This document shows positions 1 through 8,464 of a DNA stretch of 64,000 nt, in pieces (within the stretch, counting starts at the first letter, position 1; the number at the start of each line of letters is the position of its first letter). The DNA is from Chitinibacter tainanensis DSM 15459 (GTDB lineage Bacteria > Pseudomonadota > Gammaproteobacteria > Burkholderiales > Chitinibacteraceae): assembly GCF_000429785.1 (NCBI RefSeq), contig NZ_AUCN01000009.1:620001-684000 (forward strand). Reading direction: 5' to 3'. The translations under genes and the position numbers were made by a program. The notes below the pieces were generated by a model, which saw only the letters and a program-made list of their open reading frames with translations, ran no database searches and was not told the DNA's origin.

Positions 1-1271
1 TGCAGGAAATATAGATTGCCAAGCAAAGTGAGCGCAGCAATCAGCAAAATTGCCGGCACAAACCAAGCCGAGATGCGATCAGCCAGCTGCTGAATCGGCG
101 CTTTGCTGCCTTGGGCGGCTTGCACCAGTTGGATAATCTGATTGAGCTGTGTGTCGGCCCCGAGCGCGGTGACACGGATTTGCGCGCTACCGAGCTGATT
201 GCGCGTGCCGGCATACACGCTGTCGCCAATGGTTTTGTCTTGCAGCTGCGCTTCGCCAGTGAGCATGGCTTCTTCCACGCTGAGCCCGCCAAGCAGCAGT
301 TCGCCATCAATCGGGATGGTTTCACCGGCCCGCACTTGCACGATATCGTTGAGCTGCAATGTGGCGATCGGTAACTCTTGCCATTGTTCAGCGCGTAGTA
401 CGCGGGCGGTAGTCGGTTGTAGCGTGAGCAAAGCACGGATGGCGGCCCCGGTTTGGCGCTTGGCCCGCTCTTCCAGCCATTTGCCCAGCCAGACCAGCGC
501 AATTACCGTGACGCTAGCTTCAAAATACAAGGCTGGATTTTGCGCAAAAAGATGCCAAACACTCAGCCCCCAAGCTGCCGTGGTGCCGAGTGCCACCAGC
601 ACATCCATATTCGCAGCGCCGCCACGTAACGCCAGCCAGGCACCACGATAAAAACGCCAACCGGCGATGGTTTGAACCAATGTTGCTAAAATCAGCTGTG
701 ACCAAGCTGGCAAGGCCAGCGTATGCAGACCGGCGAGCATCAGCAGCATATCCAGCCAGAACGGCAGCGCACAGAGCAAAGCCAAGATCAGTGGCAGTGG
801 GGCGCGAACTGAGGTGCGGCTTCGCGCAGGTTCGGTTTCTTCCGTGTTGGCAGTAAACCCTGCTGCACTAATCCAGTTTTGCAGCTGGTTAATGCTATAC
901 AACCCATGCGGCGCAGTGAGGGTGGCGGTTTCGCTCGCGAAATTGACAGTGGCGCTCAAAAGTAGCTTTTTATTCAGCACTTTTTCCAGCCGCGTCGCGC
1001 AGGCTGCGCAGCTCATGCCGCCGATCTTGAACTGAATTGTCTGCATGCGGGCCTGAAAGCCACTGGCGCTGATTTGTGCCAGCACGGCAGGCCATTGCGC
1101 GGGATTGGTGCTGATGCTAGCGGTCTCGGTTGCGAAATTCACTTGCGCGGCGACGCCGTCCAGCCGATTGAGTTGTTTTTCCAAACGCTGCGCACAGGCA
1201 GCACAAGTCATCCCCTCGATAGGTATCTGCAGGGAATGATTGCTGGCTGATGTGTGCGAGGAAGTACCCAT
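1..1271 (-). CDS. copA: Copper-translocating P-type ATPase CopA, 5' part (runs off window start)
   Basis: Exports Cu(I) across the inner membrane at the cost of ATP. The visible 423 codons start at ATG 1271 and hold two heavy-metal-associated domains, with GMTCAAC near residue 21 and GMSCAAC near residue 85. They are followed by four membrane segments and the actuator domain, where the usual TGES reads TGEA. The CPC membrane motif and the DKTGT phosphorylation site would lie beyond the window edge. Two N-terminal metal domains and this order fit CopA rather than the CcoI type present at 17-19 kb. A CueR-like dyad lies upstream. Identity is firm at family level; the copper assignment follows from the motifs. 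Confidence 0.9.
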   Translation of the reverse strand, partial: MGTSSHTSASNHSLQIPIEGMTCAACAQRLEKQLNRLDGVAAQVNFATETASISTNPAQWPAVLAQISASGFQARMQTIQFKIGGMSCAACATRLEKVLNKKLLLSATVNFASETATLTAPHGLYSINQLQNWISAAGFTANTEETEPARSRTSVRAPLPLILALLCALPFWLDMLLMLAGLHTLALPAWSQLILATLVQTIAGWRFYRGAWLALRGGAANMDVLVALGTTAAWGLSVWHLFAQNPALYFEASVTVIALVWLGKWLEERAKRQTGAAIRALLTLQPTTARVLRAEQWQELPIATLQLNDIVQVRAGETIPIDGELLLGGLSVEEAMLTGEAQLQDKTIGDSVYAGTRNQLGSAQIRVTALGADTQLNQIIQLVQAAQGSKAPIQQLADRISAWFVPAILLIAALTLLGNLYFL

Positions 1272-1575
1272 AGGGGTATCTTAGTGGCTATACCTGATAC
1301 CCGCAAGGGGTATATAGAATGTGCACCATTGATTTACAACACTTTTTTCTCGCTGCTGCGGTACAATTACCGATTGGTCGCGATTGCTGGCTGTACAGTG
1401 CATAACTTTCTCTGCGCTCGGGTTTGCTGTCGCTTGGTATTGTAAAGACTTGCAATGTTGGTGAGATGTCGCTTAATCGCGGTTGCGCTGACGATCAGAC
1501 TTGTTTCCTTACAAGGCTGCGTTTATTCTGAATCCAGCACGATGTTTCAAATGAATTAATCAGGTGTCCACTTAG
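1272..1575. other. Divergent intergenic region between copA and the GGDEF/EAL gene
   Basis: These 304 bases hold the copA operator and several ATACC/GGGTAT elements close to copA (1274-1280, 1291-1303, 1307-1313). The rest is presumably the promoter region of the GGDEF/EAL gene. No clear sigma-70 pair, RNA gene or coding frame with a ribosome binding site was seen. Confidence 0.5.
1297..1313 (-). promoter_or_regulatory. Candidate CueR/MerR-type operator of copA
   Basis: On the minus strand the sequence reads ATACCCCTTGCGGGTAT, a near-perfect dyad. Its core CCCCTTGC-GG matches the centre of known CueR operators of copA. A TATAGC hexamer lies downstream, and a 19-bp spacer to a poor -35 (CTATAT) would suit a MerR-family promoter. 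The dyad also resembles the GGGTAT palindromes found at gene ends in this window, so the CueR reading is not certain. Confidence 0.5.
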
Positions 1576-3996
1576 GTGTTTTCTCAATTTTTCCACCGCA
1601 TCGGCCGTTTTTACACCGCAAACCGTTTAGCCTGGCACCTGATTATTGCGGTGTTCGCCTCGGGGCTGGTGGTGACGGTAGCGATGACACTGTTTCTATT
1701 GAAGCAGGAGTATGATCGCAGCCTTGCGCAAACCCAGTCAGACTTGCAGACGCTGGGGCAAAGTGCCACGCCTCAGCTCGCCAGTAACTTATGGTTGGTG
1801 AATACAGAGGCGATTCGCGGCCAACTCAATTCTTTGCTACAAACGCGCGTGGTTAAACACGCCTTGTTGGTGGAAAGTGACGGTCAGCAATACAGTGCCG
1901 GCGATGTTTACGGGCAATATAATCTCGTTACCGCTAAATTCCCGGTGGTTTACCAGCACCCACTGAATAATCGTGAAGTGGTACTTGGGGAACTGCAGCT
2001 TAGCAGCACCCTTACTGAGCTTGAATCGCGTCTCTACAGTCAGTTTATCCGCCTGCTACTGCTGCAAGGGCTCGGGATGACCACTGCCGCGATTTTCTTT
2101 TTGTTTCTCTACCATCAGCTCATCGCGCGCCATCTGAGCCAAATTGCGGATTACACTCGGCATTTTAATTATCAGCAGCTCTCCGAACCGCTGCGCATTC
2201 AACGAAATCACACCAAGCCCGATGAGATGCAAACCTTGGTGGATGCGATCAACGAAATGCGGCGAAATATCCGTGATGGGCACGAAGAGCGCGAATTGGC
2301 GCAGCGGGCGCTGTATGTTGAGAAAGAGTTGGCCGAAGTAACGCTGATTTCAATCACTGACGCCATCATCACCACCGATAGCGAATTTAGAATAAAGCTG
2401 ATTAACCCTGCTGCAGAATCACTATGCGGCTGGTCCAGCCATGATGCCCGTGAACGTTATGTTGCCGATATTCTCTGTTTAGGGGGCGACCTTACTCCCG
2501 ACGATTTGTATCGCGTGCTCCTAGCGGCGCGCGACAAGCTCAAGCCGCAAAATGGCCTGAAAGCGACGCTACTTAATCGCGATGGTCATCAGTTGCATGT
2601 GGAATACGCCGTAGCGCCAATTTCCGATCAAGACGGTCAGGTGGTTGGGCTGGTACTGGTGTTGCACGATGTGACCGAATCGCAAGCCCTAACCGAGAAA
2701 CTAGCCTATCAGGCCGAGCATGATTACCTGACAGGCCTAACCAATCGGCGCGGGTTTGAATCGGCATTGGCGCGTGCGCATGAGGCGGCGCTGAAGGGGC
2801 AAACCCAGCAATACTTGATGCTGCTGGATCTGGATCAATTCAAAGTAGTTAACGACACCTGCGGCCATCTGGCTGGAGATGAGCTGCTGAAAAATGTCAC
2901 CGCGCTATTGCAGGGCTTGATGCTGCCGGGGCGCTCGTTACTGGGGCGTTTGGGTGGCGATGAATTTGGCGTACTTTTAAATTCGGCAACGCGCGAAGAG
3001 GCTGAACTGTTGGCCGAGCGCATTCTGCATGCGCTGATGCAGTTTCGCTTTGTCTGGCAGGATCGCCCGCATGGCGTCACGGTAAGTATTGGCTTGGTGC
3101 AGTTGGATGAAGAATGCGCCAGCCCGCAAGAGGCTATGAGCCAGGCCGATGTGGCCTGTTTTGCCGCGAAAGATGCCGGACGAAATCAGCTCAGTTGGTA
3201 TAGCCACGAAGATGGTAGCCTGCAAGAGCGGCACAATGAAATCCAGCTCTTGGCTACCCTCAAAGAGGCCTTCGAGCAAAATCGCTTCCTGCTTTACTAT
3301 CAGGCCATCATGCCGATGAATCAGCTCGATCAATCAGCACATCATCTGGAAGTATTGTTGCGGATGATTGATCAGCAGGGGCGGGTGATTGCGCCTGGGG
3401 CATTTATTCCGGCCGCCGAGCGTTATGACATGATGGCGCAGGTGGATCGTTGGGTGGTAGAAAACAGCATCCGCTATCTAGCCGATTGCCAAAGTCGCAA
3501 TGAAGATTTGCCGCATATTGCGATTAATCTTTCGGGCAAATCGCTCACCAAGCAAACGCTGGCCTTTATTCTGGCGCAATTGGATCAGGCACAGGTGCCG
3601 CCGTATCTGATCTGTTTTGAGATTACCGAGACGGCAGCGATTGCCAATCTCAAAGAGTCGTCGATCTTTATCGAAACCTTGCGCACTCGTGGTTGCAAAT
3701 TTGCACTTGATGATTTCGGCAGCGGCTTCTCTTCGTTTAATTATCTGAAATCGCTACCGGTGGATTACCTGAAGATTGATGGCTCACTGGTGACGGATAT
3801 TGCGCATGATAAAGTCAGCCGGCAAATGGTGATTGCCGTGAACGACATTGCCCACAGCTTGGGCTGTAAAACGATCGCCGAATTTGTGGAAAACGAGGCT
3901 ATCCTGCAAGAGCTGGCCGCCATTGGGGTGGATTTTGCGCAGGGGTATTTCTTTGGAAAGCCCGCACAGCTTGCGCCATCACTGCATACTGCCTAG
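1576..3996 (+). CDS. Membrane-bound PAS-GGDEF-EAL cyclic-di-GMP signalling protein
   Basis: Predicted to make and/or degrade cyclic di-GMP under control of a periplasmic sensor. Order in 806 residues: membrane segment 21-43, periplasmic region to about 155, second membrane segment 157-177, HAMP-like linker, PAS domain about 250-370, GGDEF domain with intact RLGGDEF at 458-464, and EAL domain. The EAL signature reads EVLLR (about 592) instead of EALLR. The DDFGSG loop near 712 is intact, so phosphodiesterase activity is plausible. The start is GTG: an in-frame TAG lies immediately upstream, and later ATGs would cut the first membrane segment. It is a single gene with a terminator behind it. 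Which activity dominates cannot be told. Confidence 0.9.
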   Translation: MFSQFFHRIGRFYTANRLAWHLIIAVFASGLVVTVAMTLFLLKQEYDRSLAQTQSDLQTLGQSATPQLASNLWLVNTEAIRGQLNSLLQTRVVKHALLVESDGQQYSAGDVYGQYNLVTAKFPVVYQHPLNNREVVLGELQLSSTLTELESRLYSQFIRLLLLQGLGMTTAAIFFLFLYHQLIARHLSQIADYTRHFNYQQLSEPLRIQRNHTKPDEMQTLVDAINEMRRNIRDGHEERELAQRALYVEKELAEVTLISITDAIITTDSEFRIKLINPAAESLCGWSSHDARERYVADILCLGGDLTPDDLYRVLLAARDKLKPQNGLKATLLNRDGHQLHVEYAVAPISDQDGQVVGLVLVLHDVTESQALTEKLAYQAEHDYLTGLTNRRGFESALARAHEAALKGQTQQYLMLLDLDQFKVVNDTCGHLAGDELLKNVTALLQGLMLPGRSLLGRLGGDEFGVLLNSATREEAELLAERILHALMQFRFVWQDRPHGVTVSIGLVQLDEECASPQEAMSQADVACFAAKDAGRNQLSWYSHEDGSLQERHNEIQLLATLKEAFEQNRFLLYYQAIMPMNQLDQSAHHLEVLLRMIDQQGRVIAPGAFIPAAERYDMMAQVDRWVVENSIRYLADCQSRNEDLPHIAINLSGKSLTKQTLAFILAQLDQAQVPPYLICFEITETAAIANLKESSIFIETLRTRGCKFALDDFGSGFSSFNYLKSLPVDYLKIDGSLVTDIAHDKVSRQMVIAVNDIAHSLGCKTIAEFVENEAILQELAAIGVDFAQGYFFGKPAQLAPSLHTA

Positions 3997-4001
3997 GGTA
4001 T
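3986..4001. repeat. Degenerate copy of the gene-end ATACC/GGGTAT palindrome
   Basis: ATACTGCCTAGGGTAT has the outer ATAC and the GGGTAT arm at the same spacing as the better copies elsewhere in the window. It includes the TAG stop codon of the GGDEF/EAL gene. Confidence 0.4.
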
Positions 4002-4012
4002 GTTTAAATTAC

Positions 4013-4038
4013 AAAACCCCCGCCAAAGCGGGGGTTTT
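4013..4038. terminator. Bidirectional intrinsic terminator
   Basis: An 11-bp perfect stem (AAAACCCCCGC / GCGGGGGTTTT) with a CAAA loop lies between the convergent GGDEF/EAL gene and dnaE. It gives a U-run on either strand. Confidence 0.9.
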
Positions 4039-4086
4039 AATTGGGCAAGTCTTTGCTTGAATTTGCCGAGAAGAGCTTGCTCAGGG

Positions 4087-7000
4087 CTAGAACTTCACTT
4101 CCACCGCCTGCGGCCCCAGCCATTCTTTGAGTTCGAGCAGCAATTCATCGCGCAGCACCGCGCGCCAGTGCTGCCCCAGCCGCACGGTACAACGCGCCGA
4201 ACTGTTTTGATAATCCACCTCGACCGCGCAGCCTTCATCGGCGCAATGCGCTGACAGTACTTGCCGTAGCCGGGCTTCATCAGCCTGCGTGCCCAGGTTG
4301 AGTCGCAATACGCGGGCAAAATGGCTGCGGGTTTCGGCGATATCGAATACCCGCTCGGCCACGATCCGTTGCCCGCCGGAGAAGCGGTCTTCCGACACTT
4401 TGGCTTCCACCACGATCAAAGCATCATCTTTGACCTTGGTGCGATTGGCTTCAAATACCTCAGAAAACAGCGCCACTTCAACTTTGCCATTGCCGTCATC
4501 CAGCTGCACAAAGCCCATGCGGCCGCGTTCACCATTTTTGACGCGCATCCCAGCCACAATCCCGGCAATAAATTGCGGTTCGCGCTGGTTTTGCAGCCGA
4601 TCGAGCCGGGTTTTGATCAGGCCTTTGATGGCCTTGGCGTGGGCGTCAAACGGATGGCCCGACAGATAAAACCCAATCGCGGTTTTTTCTTCGGCGAGCT
4701 TGACCTTATCATCCCAGCGCGGCGCTTCAATCATTTCGATTTGCGGCGCCGCCGCTGGCTCGAGCATATCGAACAAGCTAATCTGATTGGCGTTGGCCGC
4801 TTCGGCATCTGCCACGGCCATGGCTTGTTCCACATTGGCCATCAAGCGGGCGCGATGGTCGTCGATGGCATCAAAAGCGCCACCACGGATTAGCGCTTCG
4901 AGTACCCGTTTATTCACCTCTTTTTTATCGGTGCGGCGGCACAGATCGTACAGATCGGTGAACGGGCCGTTTTTCACGCGCTCGGCCACGATCATATTCA
5001 CGGCGCTCTCGCCCACCCCTTTGATGGCGCCCAGCGCGTAACGAATTTGCCGTTTGCCGACCGGCACGAAGCGATAGAAGCTTTGATTGACATCCGGCGG
5101 TAGGAGTTCGAGTCTGTTTTTTTCGAGGCAGTCATCGTAAAAAACTTTCAGCTGATCGGTGTTATCCAGCTCGGATGACATCGTGGCGGCCATAAAGGCG
5201 GCGGTGTGATGGGCTTTTAGCCAAGCAGTGTGGTACGACACCACTGCATAGGCGGCCGTGTGCGATTTATTAAAACCATACTCGGCAAACTTAGTCATCA
5301 GATCGAACAGCTGCTCAGCCAGTGCCGGATCGTAGCCTTTCTTGGCGGCACCTTCGGCAATGGTCGCCCGGTGCTTGGCCATTTCTTCCGGCTTTTTCTT
5401 ACCCATCGCGCGACGTAGCATATCGGCGCCACCGAGGGTATAGCCACCAATAATCTGTGAAATCTGCATCACCTGCTCTTGATACACGATCACGCCGTAG
5501 GTCGGCTCAAGGCATTTCTCAAGATCCGGGTGGAAATAGTCGGGTTGCTCGATGCCTTTTTTCCGGTTGATAAAGGTGTCCACCATCCCCGAGCCCAGTG
5601 GGCCCGGACGATAAAGTGCCAATACCGCAATAATGTCCTCGAAACGGTCAGGGGCGAGCTTTTCCAGCAGGCGTTTCATCCCGTCCGACTCGACCTGGAA
5701 TACGCCGGTGGTATTGGCATCGCGGAACACCTGATAGGCGGCCTGATCTTCAAAGCCCAAGCTCATTAAATCGAGGTATTCGCCGGTTTGCTCTTTGATG
5801 TATTGCAGCGCTAACTCGATAATCGTTAAGTTGCGCAGGCCCAAGAAGTCAAACTTCACCAAACCCACTTGCTCAACGTCGTCTTTATCCAGCATCGACA
5901 CGGGAGAGGCGTCTTCGCCCGCAGCCTGATACACCGGGCAGAAATCGGTAATTTGCCCAGGGGCAATCAACACGCCACCCGCGTGCATGCCGATATTACG
6001 GGTGAGGCCCTCAAGTTTTTTCGCCAGCTCCCACAGCTCTTTGAGTTCTTCCTCGCGCTCGATCCGCTCGGCAAGCTCAGGCACCATCTCCACGGCATCA
6101 TCAAGGCTATATTGCTTGCCCGGGGCGGCGGGGATGAGTTTTGAGACACCATCGCAAAACATATACGGCAAATCCAGCACCCGGCCCACATCGCGCACCA
6201 CGGCTTTGGCTGCCATCGTACCGAAAGTGGCAATCTGGCTGACCGCTTCGGCGCCGTATTTTTCCCGCACGTATTCAATCACACGCCAGCGGTTTTCCTG
6301 ACAAAAGTCGATATCGAAGTCGGGCATCGATACCCGCTCAGGGTTCAGGAAACGCTCGAACAGCAGGGCGTAGGCGGTTGGGTCGATGTCGGTAATACCG
6401 AGGCTATAGGCCACTAGCGAGCCTGCACCTGAGCCACGGCCCGGACCAACCGGGCAGCCGTTGACCTTACCCCAGGCAATGAAGTCCGCCACGATCAGGA
6501 AGTAACCCGGAAACCCCATCTGAATAATGGTGTCGGTTTCAAACTTCAGCCGTTCGTAATAGCGTGGGCGCTCGGCTTCGCGTTTAGCCTCATCGGGGTA
6601 TAGCTGCGCAAGGCGCATTTCCAAACCGCGTTTGGCCTCATACACCAGAAAATCATCCAGCGTCATGCCATCGGGTGTCGGGAAGAGCGGCAGGTAGTTT
6701 TTGCCCAGTACGACATTCAGATTGCAGCTCTGCGCAATCACCGTGGTATTGGCTAAAGCTTCGGGTAGATCCGCAAACAGGGTTTGCATTTCGCTGACCG
6801 ATTTGAAATATTGCTCTTCGGTAAAGCGTTTGGGTCGGCGCTTGTCGGCCATGACATAGCCTTCGGCAATGCAGGTGCGTGCTTCGTGGGCTTTAAAGTC
6901 ATCCCGATCCATAAATTGAATCGGATGGGTGGCCACCACCGGTAAATCCAGTTGGGCGGCTAAATCGAGATGCCCTTGCAGACTATTTTCGCTACTCGGA

Positions 7001-7527
7001 TTGCCAGTGCGCTGAATTTCCAAATAGTAGTTACCGGCGAACTGCGCCTGCCACCATTGCGCCGCCGCTAGCGCCGCTGCATCGTTATTGGCAAGGATGT
7101 ATTGCCCAACTTCGCCGAGCTCCGCCCCTGAGAGGCAAATCAGGCTACTGTTATCACCGGCGGCCAGCCAGGCCTTTTTCAGCTCGGCACGGCCACGGTA
7201 TTGATTGTGCTTGTAGGCTTCGGTGAGAAGCTCACAAAGGCGGCCATAGCCGGCACGGTTTTTACAAATTAGTAAAATGCGGTAAGGCTTATCTCGGTCG
7301 TCTTCATTTTCGACCCAGGCATCAACGCCAACAATCGGTTTCAGGCCGGCATTGCGACAAGCTTTGTAATGCTTGACCATGCCAAACAAGTTCATTAAAT
7401 CCGAAACGCCTAAGGCCGGCATTTGCTCGGTCTTGGCGCGTTTAACCGCGTCGTCCAGGCGGACGATACCGTCGGTCACAGAAAATTCGGAATGGAGGCG
7501 TAAATGGATAAAGGGAGGCGCTTTCAT
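4087..7527 (-). CDS. dnaE: DNA polymerase III alpha subunit
   Basis: Catalytic subunit of the replicative polymerase. Its 1146 residues compare with 1160 in E. coli. An N-terminal PHP domain starts with HLRLHSEFSVTDG. The palm carries PDFDIDF around residue 400, holding two catalytic aspartates, and KFDFLGLRNL holds the third. A helix-hairpin-helix region and an OB-fold follow (IAGIVAGMRVKNGERGRMGF). The ATG at 7527 is the natural start. It stands alone on the minus strand and shares a terminator with the convergent gene. A sigma-28-like promoter for the divergent small gene overlaps its first codons. Confidence 0.98.
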   Translation of the reverse strand: MKAPPFIHLRLHSEFSVTDGIVRLDDAVKRAKTEQMPALGVSDLMNLFGMVKHYKACRNAGLKPIVGVDAWVENEDDRDKPYRILLICKNRAGYGRLCELLTEAYKHNQYRGRAELKKAWLAAGDNSSLICLSGAELGEVGQYILANNDAAALAAAQWWQAQFAGNYYLEIQRTGNPSSENSLQGHLDLAAQLDLPVVATHPIQFMDRDDFKAHEARTCIAEGYVMADKRRPKRFTEEQYFKSVSEMQTLFADLPEALANTTVIAQSCNLNVVLGKNYLPLFPTPDGMTLDDFLVYEAKRGLEMRLAQLYPDEAKREAERPRYYERLKFETDTIIQMGFPGYFLIVADFIAWGKVNGCPVGPGRGSGAGSLVAYSLGITDIDPTAYALLFERFLNPERVSMPDFDIDFCQENRWRVIEYVREKYGAEAVSQIATFGTMAAKAVVRDVGRVLDLPYMFCDGVSKLIPAAPGKQYSLDDAVEMVPELAERIEREEELKELWELAKKLEGLTRNIGMHAGGVLIAPGQITDFCPVYQAAGEDASPVSMLDKDDVEQVGLVKFDFLGLRNLTIIELALQYIKEQTGEYLDLMSLGFEDQAAYQVFRDANTTGVFQVESDGMKRLLEKLAPDRFEDIIAVLALYRPGPLGSGMVDTFINRKKGIEQPDYFHPDLEKCLEPTYGVIVYQEQVMQISQIIGGYTLGGADMLRRAMGKKKPEEMAKHRATIAEGAAKKGYDPALAEQLFDLMTKFAEYGFNKSHTAAYAVVSYHTAWLKAHHTAAFMAATMSSELDNTDQLKVFYDDCLEKNRLELLPPDVNQSFYRFVPVGKRQIRYALGAIKGVGESAVNMIVAERVKNGPFTDLYDLCRRTDKKEVNKRVLEALIRGGAFDAIDDHRARLMANVEQAMAVADAEAANANQISLFDMLEPAAAPQIEMIEAPRWDDKVKLAEEKTAIGFYLSGHPFDAHAKAIKGLIKTRLDRLQNQREPQFIAGIVAGMRVKNGERGRMGFVQLDDGNGKVEVALFSEVFEANRTKVKDDALIVVEAKVSEDRFSGGQRIVAERVFDIAETRSHFARVLRLNLGTQADEARLRQVLSAHCADEGCAVEVDYQNSSARCTVRLGQHWRAVLRDELLLELKEWLGPQAVEVKF

Positions 7528-7535
7528 GCCGATAG
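7509..7535 (+). promoter_or_regulatory. Sigma-28 (FliA)-type promoter for the YjfB-family gene
   Basis: TAAA at 7509-7512, a 15-nt spacer and GCCGATAG at 7528-7535 match the flagellar sigma-28 consensus TAAA-N15-GCCGATAA in all but the last base. The predicted start, about 7542, is some 67 nt before the small motility-family gene. The -35 element lies inside the first codons of dnaE. Confidence 0.6.
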
Positions 7536-7608
7536 TGTAACATCAGCGCTGTTTTACTGCGCCGATTCCGCCGCCTTGGGCGGGTGAAGTCAATGTACGG
7601 GAGGTCCT

Positions 7609-7791
7609 ATGGACGCAGGCTTGGTTAATGCCGCTAGTAATGCGGCGCCTAGTGATGTGGCACCGTTAATGGTGCTTAAAAAAGCCATGGATCTGCAAGC
7701 CAACACCACACTCAGCCTGCTGGCGGCATTACCGGCGCCAGCCACGGTGAACCCAGCCCATCTGGGGCAGAATGTGGATGTACGTGCCTGA
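7609..7791 (+). CDS. YjfB-family putative motility protein
   Basis: A 60-residue protein whose central LMVLKKAMDLQAN and Ala/Pro-rich tail ending LGQNVDVRA match my recollection of the YjfB family, called putative motility proteins because they lie in flagellar regulons. The biochemical role is unknown. It has no signal peptide or membrane segment. A strong ribosome binding site (GGGAGG) precedes the ATG, and a sigma-28-like promoter lies about 75 nt upstream, which independently fits a motility link. It is followed by a strong hairpin terminator. Confidence 0.75.
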   Translation: MDAGLVNAASNAAPSDVAPLMVLKKAMDLQANTTLSLLAALPAPATVNPAHLGQNVDVRA

Positions 7792-7811
7792 ACGGTTTGC
7801 AATCCGGCAAC

Positions 7812-7839
7812 AAAAAACCGCCCCGTGGGGCGGTTTTTT
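7812..7839. terminator. Bidirectional intrinsic terminator
   Basis: A 13-bp stem AAAAAACCGCCCC / GGGGCGGTTTTTT lies between the YjfB-family gene and the convergent PEP-CTERM gene. Confidence 0.85.
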
Positions 7840-7854
7840 ATTAAACCAACGGGT

Positions 7855-8448
7855 TTATCGTTGGCGGCGACGGCTGCGGGCGTACAGTGCGGCGAGCCCC
7901 AGTCCCAGCAATGCATAGCTTTCTGGCTCGGGCACTGGGGCGACTTGCACACCCGTGGCAAGGTCTTGTTGCAGCTGGCCGGGCAAGGCATTGAACTGCA
8001 GCGCGGCTAATCCGGCCTGATTGGTTTTGAGCAGATTGAAGTCTTTATCGAGTAGCTGCAAGCTAAAGCTCATGCCGTCTGTGCTAGGCTGATTCAGCCA
8101 GTCGCCGGCGAAGTCGAGCACAAAGTGCAATTGATGACCATAGATGATGGATTGGGTCCAGCTAGCTAAGGCTTGGGCACCTTGGCTGTTGAGTTGCAAT
8201 TGCTGGCTAAGCTGGCCTTGCTGCTGACTTTGATCCAGCACATCGCCCAGTTGAGCACCGGTAAAGCGGCTGATGGTGGCTAAAACGCTAGGACGATTGG
8301 CATCGCCACCGAGTTGAAACGATAAAATGCCATCCATGCCTTGCAAGGCTTGGGTATCAATTTTTACCGAAAAAAGTTGGGCTTGGGCCGCCTGTGTGGC
8401 CAAAATGAGCGCCATGGCACTGGCGAACTGGTGAATAGTTAAACGCAT
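7855..8448 (-). CDS. PEP-CTERM sorting domain protein
   Basis: An exported protein of 197 residues with a signal peptide (residues 1-22, ending in AQA). The C-terminal PEP-CTERM tag consists of VPEPESYALLG, a short hydrophobic helix and a basic RSRRR tail, the signal for exosortase processing. The middle is rich in Gln and Leu and has no recognised domain. ATG 8448 is chosen because the signal peptide starts there and GAGAGAAAG precedes it; a longer frame would run into the upstream gene. It lies 16 nt behind the nuclease gene and is probably cotranscribed. The exosortase is not in this window. Confidence 0.85.
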   Translation of the reverse strand: MRLTIHQFASAMALILATQAAQAQLFSVKIDTQALQGMDGILSFQLGGDANRPSVLATISRFTGAQLGDVLDQSQQQGQLSQQLQLNSQGAQALASWTQSIIYGHQLHFVLDFAGDWLNQPSTDGMSFSLQLLDKDFNLLKTNQAGLAALQFNALPGQLQQDLATGVQVAPVPEPESYALLGLGLAALYARSRRRQR

Positions 8449-8464
8449 GATCTTTCTCTCTGAA

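Noticed and set aside
900-1271. CopA(Z)-type frameshift making a short copper chaperone, as in E. coli copA
   Set aside because: No CCCAAAG-type heptamer was found after the first metal-binding domain.
4321-4893. 190-codon frame on the plus strand within dnaE
   Set aside because: Antisense shadow; no start signal and no recognisable domain.
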